Part shown: piece by piece, positions 25,059-34,182 of the stretch
How positions within the stretch are numbered: the first letter of the stretch is position 1
Layout: the number at the start of each line of letters is the position of its first letter
NCBI GenBank assembly: GCA_022072505.1
Contig: JAJVHU010000030.1
Coordinates: forward strand, 1 to 64,000
Origin: Phycisphaerae bacterium
GTDB lineage: Bacteria; Planctomycetota; Phycisphaerae; UBA1845
Direction: 5' to 3'
DNA length: 64,000 nucleotides
Notes under the pieces: model-generated
What the model saw: only the letters and a program-made list of their open reading frames with translations
Database searches by the model: none
What the model was told of the DNA's origin: nothing
Position numbers and translations under genes: made by a program

Positions 25059-26537
25059 ATGACGGATTCCGCAACACCGCGTCCGCCGTGCCCCGAGTGC
25101 GGGTACAACCTGACCGGACTCGCCGGCGGGCGTTGCCCGGAATGCGGCTGGCCGATCGATGAGGAAGTGATCGAAGCCCTTCAGAACACGCAGGCGCTCA
25201 TGTCCGAGCGGCCCTTCCGCCTGTCCACGACGGCAGTCGCGGCGGCGTTGTCGGTGTTCATCATTGTCGGCGCGTTCCCGCTGACGCGCACCACGGGGTT
25301 CTCGTGGTCGAACCGGTTCGACCAGCTTGCGGCGGGGGCGGCGGGCGGCGCCGTGGCGGGGTTGGTCGGGCTGGCGGCGGCGGCGTGGCGCGCGGGCCGT
25401 TTCAGCGACGTGGACCGGGGACGGATCCGGCGTGTCCTCCGGGCGTGGGCGGCGGTCTGCGTCGTCGCAGGCGTCGTCGCCGCCGGTGAGGCGTGGGTTC
25501 GTCCGCCCGCCGGCGCCGGACCCACGGCGCAGACGTCTTTGCTGGAGTTCGTGTTACGCGCCGTCTTCTTCGCGCTGCCGGGCGCCGCGCTCTTCCTCCT
25601 GACGACCGTGACGTTCGAAAGCCCGCGGGGGCGCGTACATCGCGCCGTGCAAAGGCTTCGGATGCTGTCGGCGCCGGATGACCCCGGGGCGACGTTTGTC
25701 GTTCAGGCGTTCGGGCGGTACCGGGCGGAGCAGGTGACGCAGGAGTGGCACGAAGTTCGCCGACGCACGACGCCCGAGCTGGAGGCCCTGATCGACCGCA
25801 CGTGGCGGGTGAAACTCGACGAAGCCCGGCGGTCAGGGACGCTGCTTTATGACGGCGAACTCGCGCGGTTGATCGCGTGCCGGGCGACGGCGCGGACTCT
25901 GCTCTTGAAGCTCGGTCCCGGTTCGTACCGCGACTTCGTCGGCACGAACTTGTACAACGCCGCGGCGGCGGCCGAGGTCGGACCGGACTGCCTCGCCGAC
26001 CCCTGCGGGGTCAGCAGCAACGTGTTCACAAGGGATGGGTATCTCGTGCTGGGACGCCGCAATCACCGTGTCGCGTATCACCCGGGAACGCTGCACCCCT
26101 TCGGCGGGGCGCTCGAGGCTGAGGACCGCGCCGCCCGCCGCTTCGACCTCTTCAGCGCCGCCCGGCGCGAACTCTGCGAGGAACTTCGCATCCGCCCGGA
26201 GGAAATCCGCGACTTGACCTGCATCGGGCTCGTCCGCGACGCCGAGATTCTTCAGCCGGAGTTCCTCTTCGACGCCGTGCTGACGCTCGCGCTGCCGGAA
26301 CTTCTCGCCAGGTTTGACCCGCTCGACCCGAAGCAGGAGCACGAACGCCTCGAATCCTGTTACGACCTGCCCGAGGAAGTGATGCCCTTCCTGTCGCGGG
26401 CGGCGCCGCTCGCGCCGATCGCGGAGGCATCAATTCTGCTGCACGGGCGACACCACTGGGGCGAGGAGTGGTACGAGTCGACGTGCCTCGTGCATTTCGG
26501 CGAAGTCCCGCCGCAGATGCCGCTCGCGCCGGACTAG
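25059..26537 (+). CDS. Zinc-ribbon / four-helix membrane / Nudix-like fusion protein
   Basis: 492 aa. Residues 10-31 hold a C4 zinc ribbon (CPECGYNLTG...CPECG). Four membrane helices follow in about residues 55-190. After a 110-residue helical region comes a Nudix-like domain with LGRRN, GGALEAE, then AARRELCEELRI; the box has REL-CEE in place but about seven extra residues between the first E and the R. It might hydrolyse a nucleoside diphosphate or be a binding-only version. It follows the glycosyltransferase by 43 bp. I chose the ATG at 25059 because the ribbon starts at once; an upstream extension is an antisense-like frame. Confidence 0.75.
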   Translation: MTDSATPRPPCPECGYNLTGLAGGRCPECGWPIDEEVIEALQNTQALMSERPFRLSTTAVAAALSVFIIVGAFPLTRTTGFSWSNRFDQLAAGAAGGAVAGLVGLAAAAWRAGRFSDVDRGRIRRVLRAWAAVCVVAGVVAAGEAWVRPPAGAGPTAQTSLLEFVLRAVFFALPGAALFLLTTVTFESPRGRVHRAVQRLRMLSAPDDPGATFVVQAFGRYRAEQVTQEWHEVRRRTTPELEALIDRTWRVKLDEARRSGTLLYDGELARLIACRATARTLLLKLGPGSYRDFVGTNLYNAAAAAEVGPDCLADPCGVSSNVFTRDGYLVLGRRNHRVAYHPGTLHPFGGALEAEDRAARRFDLFSAARRELCEELRIRPEEIRDLTCIGLVRDAEILQPEFLFDAVLTLALPELLARFDPLDPKQEHERLESCYDLPEEVMPFLSRAAPLAPIAEASILLHGRHHWGEEWYESTCLVHFGEVPPQMPLAPD

Positions 26538-26665
26538 GGCGTTTTTTCGTTACCGCCCCGCGATCAAGCCTCGAAGAAGACGCGCCGGACGGAGCGGGCG
26601 ACTCCCGACTCCGCCCGGCGGCCCCTCCTCCTTCCACCGCTGCATGCGCTCGGCGGATCGACAAT
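26538..26665. other. Convergent gap
   Basis: 128 bp between convergent genes. No clear terminator stem or repeat was recognised. Confidence 0.5.
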
Positions 26666-28222
26666 TCACTCGCGCCAGGTGTTGCTGACCTCGAAGGCGA
26701 CGCCGTCCACGACCTCGACCTTGATGAGGTATTCACGGGTGCCGACAAGACGGTCCTGAATGCTGAAGCGCCAGTTCAGGAGCCTCGCGTGGAAATCCAC
26801 GTCGGCGTAGCGCCCGTCGCCGGAAATCCGGGTTGCGATCGTGTACACGCCGTCGTCGATCGTCACCTCATCGGGGAGAAAGACCCGCTCGTATCCCTGC
26901 AACGCCCAGACGAACCGTCTCGACTCGAGGTAAGTTCCGTCCGGGCGGATCACGTCCGCGGAAACGTGCATCGAGTTCGACGCATCACGCCAACCGGCGA
27001 CAACTTCCAGCGGATGCACTCCGGACACCCCAGCCGCGTTCGGCGAGTTCGACTCGGCCCACCCGTTGTACACCACGGTCGCGTCCCCGTCCGTCACATC
27101 CACGCCGAGAATCCACTGTTGTGTGCCCGTCAACCGCCCGTCGACGCGGACCGTCTCGTCGAGAATCAAGGCGACGGCGTTGACGTCCGCGTAGCGCCCG
27201 TCGCCGGCCAGGTCGAAGATGATCGTGTAATCTCCGTCGGCGACGTCGAGGTCGGAGGGGACGATGATGCGTTCAAGGCCCTCTGTCGCCCAGCCGTGAC
27301 CGAACTTCTCCGCCTCTGTCCCGTCCGGATAGAACATCCGAACCGACCCGCTGACGGCGTTCGAACCGTCTCGCCAGCCGGTGAACAACTCCACCGCATG
27401 CACCCCGGCGGGCAAGGCCGCGTCCGGCTCGTCAACCGCGCGCCACGAATTGAACACCGGACGAACCACGCCCCCCAGCACGTCCAACGCAATGACGCGG
27501 CGGAACGAGCCTTGCACGCGACCGTCAAACGTGAACGTGAAGTCGCCGGCGCGAAGGCGGAAGTTCAGATCCGCGTAACGGCCGTCGCCCCTGAAATTGA
27601 ACTCCACGAAATGCAGCCCGTCCTCGAGCAACTCGACCGGGAGGCGCAGCGACTCGATCCCGCTTTCTCCCCAGCCTCCCCGCGACACCTCCGCCCACGC
27701 GCCCGACGGAAGCCGCCAGTCCACCTCGGCGTCCACCGGCGACGACGCCTCACGCCACGCCACGACGACGCCGGCGCCCGCCGGCGCGGGGCCAACGACG
27801 ACGGTGACCCGGTCGGGAGCGCTGCTTCGCGTCCCGTCAGAGACGACCAGCTCGAACGTCAACGTCGCGCCTTCATCAAGGATCGGCGCGAGGAAGCCCG
27901 GGGTTCGCGAGGCGGGATCATCGAGGACGACGAGCGGACCGCCGACCTGCCGCCACGCGTACGTCAACGTACTCGACGCCACGCCCGCGCCTCCTTCCCC
28001 TTCAAGATGAGCCCACGCTCCGGATTCGACGCTGAATTCCGCCCCCGCTTCGGCGGTGGGCGCGTCTTCCGCGGGGTTTCGCCCAGGCGCGCCCGACGCG
28101 CCCGAGTCATCCCCCTCCCTGCCGCCTTCCGGCGCCGACGGCGGCGCGCAGGCGCTTGTGACGATCGTCAACACCACCGCCGCGATCGCGGCGCTCAACT
28201 GCTGCAATACGCTTTGCATCAT
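26666..28222 (-). CDS. Lipoprotein with PKD-like domain and three tandem ~115-aa repeats
   Basis: 518 aa; a double ATG with aggagaacgc upstream. Lipobox VTSAC near residue 25. Residues about 75-145 form a PKD/cadherin-like domain (LTYAWRQVGGPLVVLDD, LTFELVVSDG). Then three repeats of roughly 115 residues follow, each with a W-R start, a central strand and the motif GDGRYAD(L/V)(N/D) followed by a hydrophobic ladder. The repeats are clearly related by eye, although the first is divergent. I do not recognise the repeat as a named family. A surface lipoprotein role is likely; substrate unknown. Confidence 0.8.
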   Translation of the reverse strand: MMQSVLQQLSAAIAAVVLTIVTSACAPPSAPEGGREGDDSGASGAPGRNPAEDAPTAEAGAEFSVESGAWAHLEGEGGAGVASSTLTYAWRQVGGPLVVLDDPASRTPGFLAPILDEGATLTFELVVSDGTRSSAPDRVTVVVGPAPAGAGVVVAWREASSPVDAEVDWRLPSGAWAEVSRGGWGESGIESLRLPVELLEDGLHFVEFNFRGDGRYADLNFRLRAGDFTFTFDGRVQGSFRRVIALDVLGGVVRPVFNSWRAVDEPDAALPAGVHAVELFTGWRDGSNAVSGSVRMFYPDGTEAEKFGHGWATEGLERIIVPSDLDVADGDYTIIFDLAGDGRYADVNAVALILDETVRVDGRLTGTQQWILGVDVTDGDATVVYNGWAESNSPNAAGVSGVHPLEVVAGWRDASNSMHVSADVIRPDGTYLESRRFVWALQGYERVFLPDEVTIDDGVYTIATRISGDGRYADVDFHARLLNWRFSIQDRLVGTREYLIKVEVVDGVAFEVSNTWRE

Positions 28223-28341
28223 GCGTTCTCCTGGACCCGCCTTGAAGGTTGAAAACGAACCGCGACGAGGGACGCTCCGCATCGTCCGCCCGGAACCTCG
28301 GCGCGGACGGCGACCGTGCTTCATCGTTCGGATGAACCCCT

Positions 28342-28393
28342 GCGGACGGTCCGGGCGTGCGCTGCGCCAAGCCGGATCGCGCGGACCGTCCGC
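28342..28393 (-). terminator. Candidate hairpin downstream of the transglutaminase-like gene
   Basis: A perfect 12-bp inverted repeat (gcggacggtccg at 28342 and cggaccgtccgc at 28382) with a 28-nt loop. It lies 29 bp after the stop of the minus-strand gene at 28422. No T tract follows, so it may be a processing or attenuation stem and not a true terminator. Confidence 0.4.
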
Positions 28394-28421
28394 CCGATCA
28401 GACAACCCCCGCCGACAAACG

Positions 28422-29303
28422 TTAGCGGGCGGTGAGGCTCTGCGGCGGATCGCATGCCGGGTAACGCACCGAGCGCTCGGAAGTGACCAGCGGGATCGCC
28501 CGACGCGTCGAGCGGCGCGAACGCGGCATGAGACGGCGGAGGATGAGCAGAAGCAACGCCGATCCCACGCTCGATCCGAAGAGCATCATCCCCGCCGCCA
28601 GCGGCGGATCCTCCAGAAACGCAGGGCGGCGCAGGTGATGAACCTCATCTCCGTAGAAACCGTGCAGAACCGTGAACGCCAGCCGCCGCAGCGCCCCGCC
28701 GTTCCAGTTGAACGTCGACGCCGTCGCGTAGTCGCAGTCCGGAAGGTTGCGGAAGTGAATGCGCGCCGGCCACGGCGACGTGCGGACCGCTTCGCGGACC
28801 CTGGCCGTTGCGGCTTGCGGTGTTCGACGCAGCGACATCACATCGTGATACCCGCCGTCGGGGTGGGGGAAGTGCAGGTCGTAGCTCGGGTCCACCACGA
28901 AGCGCCGCCCCTCGGCATACTCGACTTCAACCACGGTATGCACCGGGGCGCCCGTCCCCGAGTCAAACAACATCACCGGGGTGGCGTCAAGATTCAACGA
29001 ACCCGCCAGCGCCGTCAGCAGACGCGCCTTGTCGGCGCAATCTCCGCCGCTGGACAACACCTGGAGCGGCGTCGCCCGCAGCAAGCGGAACACGAAGCCC
29101 GAGGGGTTCCGCGAAGACGGGCGGGATTCATAAATCCACCGCGAAAGCGCGAGAATCTGATCGTCGGGCGGATCCTGAGGATCGACCACCGTGCGCGCAA
29201 AACGTCGAAGCGCCGCCGCGTCCAGCGCCGCATGCAGCCAACAGGCTCCGCCGCCCAACGCCAGGGCCGCAGGTACGACCCACGCCGCTTTCCACGCTCT
29301 CAA
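28422..29303 (-). CDS. Transglutaminase-like membrane protein
   Basis: 293 aa from TTG with ggaaggag 8 nt upstream. One N-terminal membrane segment (VPAALALGGGACWLHAAL) and one C-terminal one (AGMMLFGSSVGSALLLLI). The core has the Cys-His-Asp order of the transglutaminase fold: Cys in GGDCADKARLL, His in APVHTVVEVEY, Asp in VVDPSYDLHFP. Such proteins act as exported proteases or crosslinkers; whether this one retains activity is not known. It lies upstream of the repeat lipoprotein in the same direction. Confidence 0.8.
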   Translation of the reverse strand: MRAWKAAWVVPAALALGGGACWLHAALDAAALRRFARTVVDPQDPPDDQILALSRWIYESRPSSRNPSGFVFRLLRATPLQVLSSGGDCADKARLLTALAGSLNLDATPVMLFDSGTGAPVHTVVEVEYAEGRRFVVDPSYDLHFPHPDGGYHDVMSLRRTPQAATARVREAVRTSPWPARIHFRNLPDCDYATASTFNWNGGALRRLAFTVLHGFYGDEVHHLRRPAFLEDPPLAAGMMLFGSSVGSALLLLILRRLMPRSRRSTRRAIPLVTSERSVRYPACDPPQSLTAR

Positions 29304-29489
29304 CGATGAGGCTCCTTCCTCACAATCCGCGGCGCGTTGCCGGCGGATTCCTCCTTAGATAGGATCCGACACTCGCGGATTATCGGAGATTACTTGCACC
29401 GGCTTTCAGCGCTCGAGGCGGCATCGACGACGCCGGGCTCGCTCCCGTTGCCGGAAGGCGCAATTTTCGCCGGGTCCGGGAGGAACGGT

Positions 29490-30245
29490 ATGCGGACGAA
29501 GCACATCGCGCTTGTTGCGCTCGTTCTCGGTCTTTCAACGACGGTCGCTCAGCAGCAACCCCCACCCGAAACCGGCAAGCCCGCGCCCGCGGCGGAAGAT
29601 CCCGGGATCGCCCGGATCAACGAGCGGAAGGTCGTCGTCGAGGATTGCACGATCCACCTCCTCGAATCCGGTCCCGAATACGGCCAGGTCGTCATCCTCC
29701 TGCACGGCGGACGCTTCACGTCGGAAGTCTGGCGCGAGCACGGCGTCCTTGAAACGCTCGCCCGCGCCGGCCGCCGCGTCTTCGCCCCGGACCTGCCGGG
29801 CTTCGGACAGACGAAAGCCTGCTCGATCCCGAAGGAGAAGCTCCTCGAAAAACTGCTCCCCCTGCTGACGGACCGCAAGCCTGTCGTTCTCGCCTCCTCG
29901 ATGAGCGGCGCCTTCGCCTTTCCCTTTATCATCGACCACGCGGATCGCGTCGCCGGCTTCATCGCCGTCTCGCCGGCCGGCGTGGACGAATACCGCGAGA
30001 AATTGCCGAAGATCACGGCCCCCGTGCTCGCCATCTGGGGCGAGAAGGACACCAGCTTTCCCGTCGAGGTGGGCAAGCGCCTCGTCGAAGCCGTGCCGAA
30101 GGGCGAACTCTTCGTCATGCCTGACGCGCCGCACCCGTGTTACCTGAAGGATCCGAAGGCGTTCGCCGAGCGCATCCTCCGGTATCTGGACGAACTGCCG
30201 CATGAGCGCGGGGCGCCGCGCAAACTCGGCGGCGACGGCGGCTGA
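29490..30245 (+). CDS. Exported alpha/beta hydrolase resembling ABHD14
   Basis: 251 aa, ATG with gggaggaacggt upstream. Signal peptide MRTKHIALVALVLGLSTTVAQ. The fold is read as ILLHGGRFTSEVW, PDLPGFGQTK, nucleophile SSMSGAFAFPF, Asp in WGEKDTS and His in PHPCYL. The SxSG nucleophile elbow and the HPCYL His motif match the ABHD14 (CCG1-interacting factor B) group, where human ABHD14B has been described as a lysine deacetylase. The similarity is by memory of that family, and activity here is inference. Convergent with lpxD, with stops 6 bp apart. Confidence 0.85.
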   Translation: MRTKHIALVALVLGLSTTVAQQQPPPETGKPAPAAEDPGIARINERKVVVEDCTIHLLESGPEYGQVVILLHGGRFTSEVWREHGVLETLARAGRRVFAPDLPGFGQTKACSIPKEKLLEKLLPLLTDRKPVVLASSMSGAFAFPFIIDHADRVAGFIAVSPAGVDEYREKLPKITAPVLAIWGEKDTSFPVEVGKRLVEAVPKGELFVMPDAPHPCYLKDPKAFAERILRYLDELPHERGAPRKLGGDGG

Positions 30246-30251
30246 CGAAGG

Positions 30252-31325
30252 TCAGGTCTGGCCGCCGTTCATTTCCGCGCGCAACCGGGCGAGTTCCGCC
30301 TCCAGGTCGCGCAGCCGCTGGTTCACTTCTTTCGACCACCCCGGCAGACGCTGCACGGCGATGAACTGGCGCTTCGCCTCGTTGATCTCCACCGCGGGCG
30401 CGCCGAGATACTTGACGCCCGCGGGCACGTCCCCGGCGACGCCCGATTGCGCCCCGATCGACGCGCCGTCCCCGACGGTCAGATGTCCGGCGAGCCCCAC
30501 CTGCCCCGCGAGCGTCACGTTCTTCCCCACCGTCACCGACCCCGCTACGCCGACCAGCGCGACGAACATCGCGTTCTCGCCGACCTTCGTGCCGTGTCCG
30601 ATCGCAACGAGATTGCTGAACTTCGAGCCCGCGCCGATCCGCGTCATCCCCAGCGTCGCCCGGTCGATCGCGCAGTTCGCTCCGATCTCCACGTCGTCGT
30701 CGATCACCACCCGCCCGACCTGCGGAATCTTCAGCCACTTTCCGCCCACCGGGGCGTAACCCAACCCGTCCTCGCCGATGATCGTCCCCGCGTGGATCGT
30801 CACCCGGTTGCCGAGAACGCACTCGTCATACACGACGACGTTCGGAAAGAGCACGACCCCGTCGCCCAGCCGCGCGCGATCGCCGATGTGTACGCCGGGG
30901 TACAGCGTGCAATCCGCGCCGATCACCGCCCCCTCGCCCACCGTGACGTGCGGCGCGAGGTTCGCGTTCGGACCGATCGACGCGCTCGGGTGTATCTCCG
31001 CCCGCGCGCTCACCCCCCACCGCGGGTGACGCCGATGCCCGTGCAGCAGCACGATCGCCACCGTCACCGCCGCATAAGGATCGGCGCAGCGGACCACGCT
31101 GCGCCCGTCCGGGACCGCCACGTCCGGCGCCGCGATCACCGCCGACGCCCGCGTCGTCTCCAGCAGCCGAAGGTACTTCCGGTTCGACAGGAAGCTCAGC
31201 TCCCCCTCGACCGCGTCCTCCAGCGTATTCACCGACGCGACGGAAATGTCCGCCCCCTCCAGCGACGCCGGAAACCCCGCGGCGCTGATCCGCAGACACA
31301 GATCGCTCAGTTTTGAACCCGCCAC
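30252..31325 (-). CDS. lpxD: UDP-3-O-acylglucosamine N-acyltransferase
   Basis: 357 aa from a GTG at 31325; a longer reading upstream exceeds the family length of about 340. The N-terminal domain (NTLEDAVEGELSFLSNRKYL) precedes a left-handed beta-helix of hexapeptide repeats (IHPSASIGPNANLAPHVTVG and so on). The catalytic His lies in VAIGHGTKVGE. The C-terminal helices (RLRDLEAELARLRAE) suit trimer packing. It adds the second acyl chain in lipid A biosynthesis in the cytoplasm, indicating a Gram-negative outer membrane. The rest of the lpx genes are not in this window. Confidence 0.95.
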   Translation of the reverse strand: MAGSKLSDLCLRISAAGFPASLEGADISVASVNTLEDAVEGELSFLSNRKYLRLLETTRASAVIAAPDVAVPDGRSVVRCADPYAAVTVAIVLLHGHRRHPRWGVSARAEIHPSASIGPNANLAPHVTVGEGAVIGADCTLYPGVHIGDRARLGDGVVLFPNVVVYDECVLGNRVTIHAGTIIGEDGLGYAPVGGKWLKIPQVGRVVIDDDVEIGANCAIDRATLGMTRIGAGSKFSNLVAIGHGTKVGENAMFVALVGVAGSVTVGKNVTLAGQVGLAGHLTVGDGASIGAQSGVAGDVPAGVKYLGAPAVEINEAKRQFIAVQRLPGWSKEVNQRLRDLEAELARLRAEMNGGQT

Positions 31326-31477
31326 GTCCCCACCCCGCCCCGGCGCCCCGCGCAGCCCCCAGGCCCGCCGTGACCGCCGATCCTCCGCAAGACTGCACGA
31401 ATCCGGGGTTTGTTGCAACTTTTTCGGCGTTGCCGTTCGGGGCGTTTCGGATCCCGACCAACCCTGGCAATAAGCCC

Positions 31478-32098
31478 TCAGGCGTCAAACAGCTTCCCCG
31501 AAACGATAATCTGGCCGGCGTGATCGTCACGCCACTGCTTTGAGATTCCCAACTGATACTTGATGGTAGCTGTCGGGGACACGCCGAAGATGTCGTTGAT
31601 CTCGGCGCCGGTAGCCAGCACCATGACGGATACACGGAACTCCGGAGGCGGCGCCAGGGCGATCAGGTACCGAATATCGCAAACCCGAACGCGAGCCTTC
31701 TCATTCCATCGCGCTTCGATCACTTCGTGTGAACCGGGGTGGTGATGGCCAAAGTCAATCGTCACCGATTTTCCAGTATGATGCTTGACTTCCAACAACT
31801 GGTGACGGATGTCCGGGAACAACCCTGCGCCAGGCGGGTAATGATAGCCTAACAGTTTCGCGGCTTCGAACTCAAACCAATGCCCTTTCGGTCGAACTTC
31901 GCGAATCCGCTGATTTTCATCCCGTGGAGCGTCCAGCCCCATCAACGGCTTCAATATCGTCGCAATTTCCTCCAGGGTGAACAATAACGCAGCGTCCGCA
32001 GGCGCATTGGCGAGCGGATCCCCGTCGGCGAGATCCAATGCATGAATCCTGGCGCGTTTGCGGGAGGCGGCTTCATTGAGGGAAGGATGCGACGCCAT
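31478..32098 (-). CDS. Type II restriction endonuclease
   Basis: 206 aa. A PD-(D/E)xK-type core is seen in FPDIRHQLLEVKHHTGKSVT, with Asp, Glu and Lys in order. The start overlaps the methyltransferase stop by one base (TGATG), so the pair is translationally coupled. The upstream partner shows this to be the cognate nuclease. Recognition sequence not predictable from sequence. Base composition is visibly more AT-rich than the neighbours. Confidence 0.85.
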   Translation of the reverse strand: MASHPSLNEAASRKRARIHALDLADGDPLANAPADAALLFTLEEIATILKPLMGLDAPRDENQRIREVRPKGHWFEFEAAKLLGYHYPPGAGLFPDIRHQLLEVKHHTGKSVTIDFGHHHPGSHEVIEARWNEKARVRVCDIRYLIALAPPPEFRVSVMVLATGAEINDIFGVSPTATIKYQLGISKQWRDDHAGQIIVSGKLFDA

Positions 32099-33858
32099 CA
32101 GGCGAATTCTCCGGCGTTCGACTCAAAGCATTCATTCACCAGGCGATCCGCCTCCTCGTCCAGCAAACGAACCGCCGCGGCCTCCCGAGGCCGCTCATGA
32201 TCTCGAAAAAACTTTTCCACCACCGAAATCAGTTTCTGGGCGACAGAGGAGTGAGGGTCCGGAATCGGGTACTGCGACACATACTGCGTTATGTATCGAC
32301 GACGCCCCGAGTAGAGCCGATTGTTGAACATGAGATCGTGGAATCGCGACACAAGACTGGAATTCGCGACGGCCAGCAGCAGATAAAGAAGTTCCTTCCG
32401 AACTCCGCTCTTAACGGTAATCCAATAGGAATCCCCATCAACGAGGCTTCCCGATTCATCCCAATAAAAGCGAGGCTCGGGGCTGATGTCCGGGAAAACA
32501 ATCTTCGGACTTTTCCAATCTTCCGGGTTCTGGGGAACCCAGATTTCATACCAGCGTCGCCCCGCCTCCAACACATAATCACGACGTTCGAGCCGTTCGC
32601 GATGCATCTCGAGATATCGTTTGGCGCGTGGGTACCGGTCGAGATCAACGGGTCTTCGAATCCCGTCCCTGACTTCGTGAGGGTACAACACGCGCACGTC
32701 ATGGGTGTCGCCGGTTCGACGCCGCCAACGATCCGCTTTTTCATGTCCGAGCAGCGGGCGCAGCAGCTCGTCCTCCGGCCTGAAATTCACCGGCAGGCTG
32801 TCCCAATCCGAGCGGGTGAATACCTCATCCGCGGTTGTCTTGATCCCAACCCGGATTTTGGCCAGCGACGAAAAAACGCCGGCGGACGCCGCCTGAACCC
32901 GCTTGATCCATTCGACCTCCGCGCTCGTCGTCAGCGCCCAGACGCGCGAGGAGTCGCGTCGGATATTGATGGTTCCGCAGGCCAACTCAAAGCAACCCTC
33001 AGCCACCCGGTACTTGCCGGGCTTGCCGTTGCTTAGAAGTTGATACACCGTGTCCTGCGGATTTTGGCGAATGTCCGAATCTGCGGAGTTGTCATCACAG
33101 GTATACAGGCGCAGGAAATCACCGCCGCGTTCATTCGCATCGCCGTAGTTGAAGGTTCGTTTGCCTATGAAGATTGCGGGGAGAACCGCCGCATCGAAGA
33201 GCTTGCTGTCGCCGAGATCGAGCAGTTCCTCAAGAACGAAGGCGTTCCCAAGAAACCGCCGCAACGCCGCGCCGGACAACGTGGAAAGGAAGCGATTCGA
33301 CGTGATGATGCCGATCATGCCCCCGTCGCGCAGCGATTCCGCCATCGCCACAAAGAACGCGTGGTAGAGATCCACCCGGCCCTTTAATCCAAATCGCCCT
33401 GCCAGACGCCGGGCCGTCGATGCTCCGAGTACCTGCGTGCGAACATACGGAGGGTTGGCGATAATGATGTCGATATTGCGGTGGAAGCGTGGATCGGATT
33501 CAGTCGCATCCCACAGTTGGGATTGACCGTTTTCGTTCGCACAGAGGCTCAAAAAATCAGCGTGAATGATGTTGATGTCGGCGTCGCGCCATCCGGAAAG
33601 ACGCTGTCGCGCCTTCGCCGCGGCCATCGCATCAGCCTCGACGCCGTAGACTTCCGCCTTTCCGCGCCACGCGAGTCGCAATTCCTTCCCGAGCGCTTCC
33701 AGCAGGGCGCCTTCCCCGCAAGCCGGATCCAGAATCCGCAGCCGCGTTCCGGAGGTGGGATCGACATGACGAACGATCCGCGAAGCCACGAACTCGGCTA
33801 GTCTTCCGGGCGTATAATGCACGCCCATGGATTTGCGGCGCGAGAGCTTGGTCGGCAC
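32098..33858 (-). CDS. Type II N6-adenine DNA methyltransferase
   Basis: 586 aa from GTG with aggag upstream. Motif I in LDPACGEGALLEAL, motif IV in IIIANPPYVRTQ, and HYTPGRLAEF near residue 14 as in gamma-class TaqI-type enzymes. The C-terminal half is the target-recognition region. Methylates adenine in the recognition site of the nuclease that follows. An ATG at 33828 is an alternative start. AT-richer codons than the surrounding genes suggest horizontal acquisition. Confidence 0.9.
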   Translation of the reverse strand: MPTKLSRRKSMGVHYTPGRLAEFVASRIVRHVDPTSGTRLRILDPACGEGALLEALGKELRLAWRGKAEVYGVEADAMAAAKARQRLSGWRDADINIIHADFLSLCANENGQSQLWDATESDPRFHRNIDIIIANPPYVRTQVLGASTARRLAGRFGLKGRVDLYHAFFVAMAESLRDGGMIGIITSNRFLSTLSGAALRRFLGNAFVLEELLDLGDSKLFDAAVLPAIFIGKRTFNYGDANERGGDFLRLYTCDDNSADSDIRQNPQDTVYQLLSNGKPGKYRVAEGCFELACGTINIRRDSSRVWALTTSAEVEWIKRVQAASAGVFSSLAKIRVGIKTTADEVFTRSDWDSLPVNFRPEDELLRPLLGHEKADRWRRRTGDTHDVRVLYPHEVRDGIRRPVDLDRYPRAKRYLEMHRERLERRDYVLEAGRRWYEIWVPQNPEDWKSPKIVFPDISPEPRFYWDESGSLVDGDSYWITVKSGVRKELLYLLLAVANSSLVSRFHDLMFNNRLYSGRRRYITQYVSQYPIPDPHSSVAQKLISVVEKFFRDHERPREAAAVRLLDEEADRLVNECFESNAGEFA

Positions 33859-34065
33859 GATGTCATGCTCCTGCTTGGTCAGGAGGAGAGCGTACTCTCA
33901 TGGCCGAATTGCGACAACAGCCCTCGCCCCGCGCATGATGCTCCTCGTGCTCGGTACGTGGAACGCCTTCTACGGGTTCGGCCGCTGGTATCGGACCGCC
34001 TCCCCGAAAACCCGCCGACGACTCCGCCGCATCTTCTTCTGATCGCGTCCGCCGACGGCGCGCCG

Positions 34066-34104
34066 TCAAAACCGAGCCGCGCCCGTAAGGAAGCGTTCTT
34101 TCTC
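34066..34104 (-). repeat. Dispersed repeat, family 2, copy 3 (partial)
   Basis: A 39-nt match to 955-993 (tcaaaaccgagccgcgcccg followed by taaggaagcgttctttctc). It lies in the 324-bp gap 33859-34182 between the methyltransferase and the next gene, which is otherwise without a gene that I can support. Confidence 0.8.
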
Positions 34105-34182
34105 TTGGACGAGCGTTGTCCACCCTTTGACAGCCGCCCGCACGGCGTGCCGCATGCTGGAAGTTCTCGCGTCACGGCGATC

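Noticed and set aside
33813-34042. TATAAT 8 nt before an ATG opening a 71-codon plus-strand frame
   Set aside because: The tataat is the antisense of conserved codons of the methyltransferase HYTPG motif, and the peptide has no recognisable feature.
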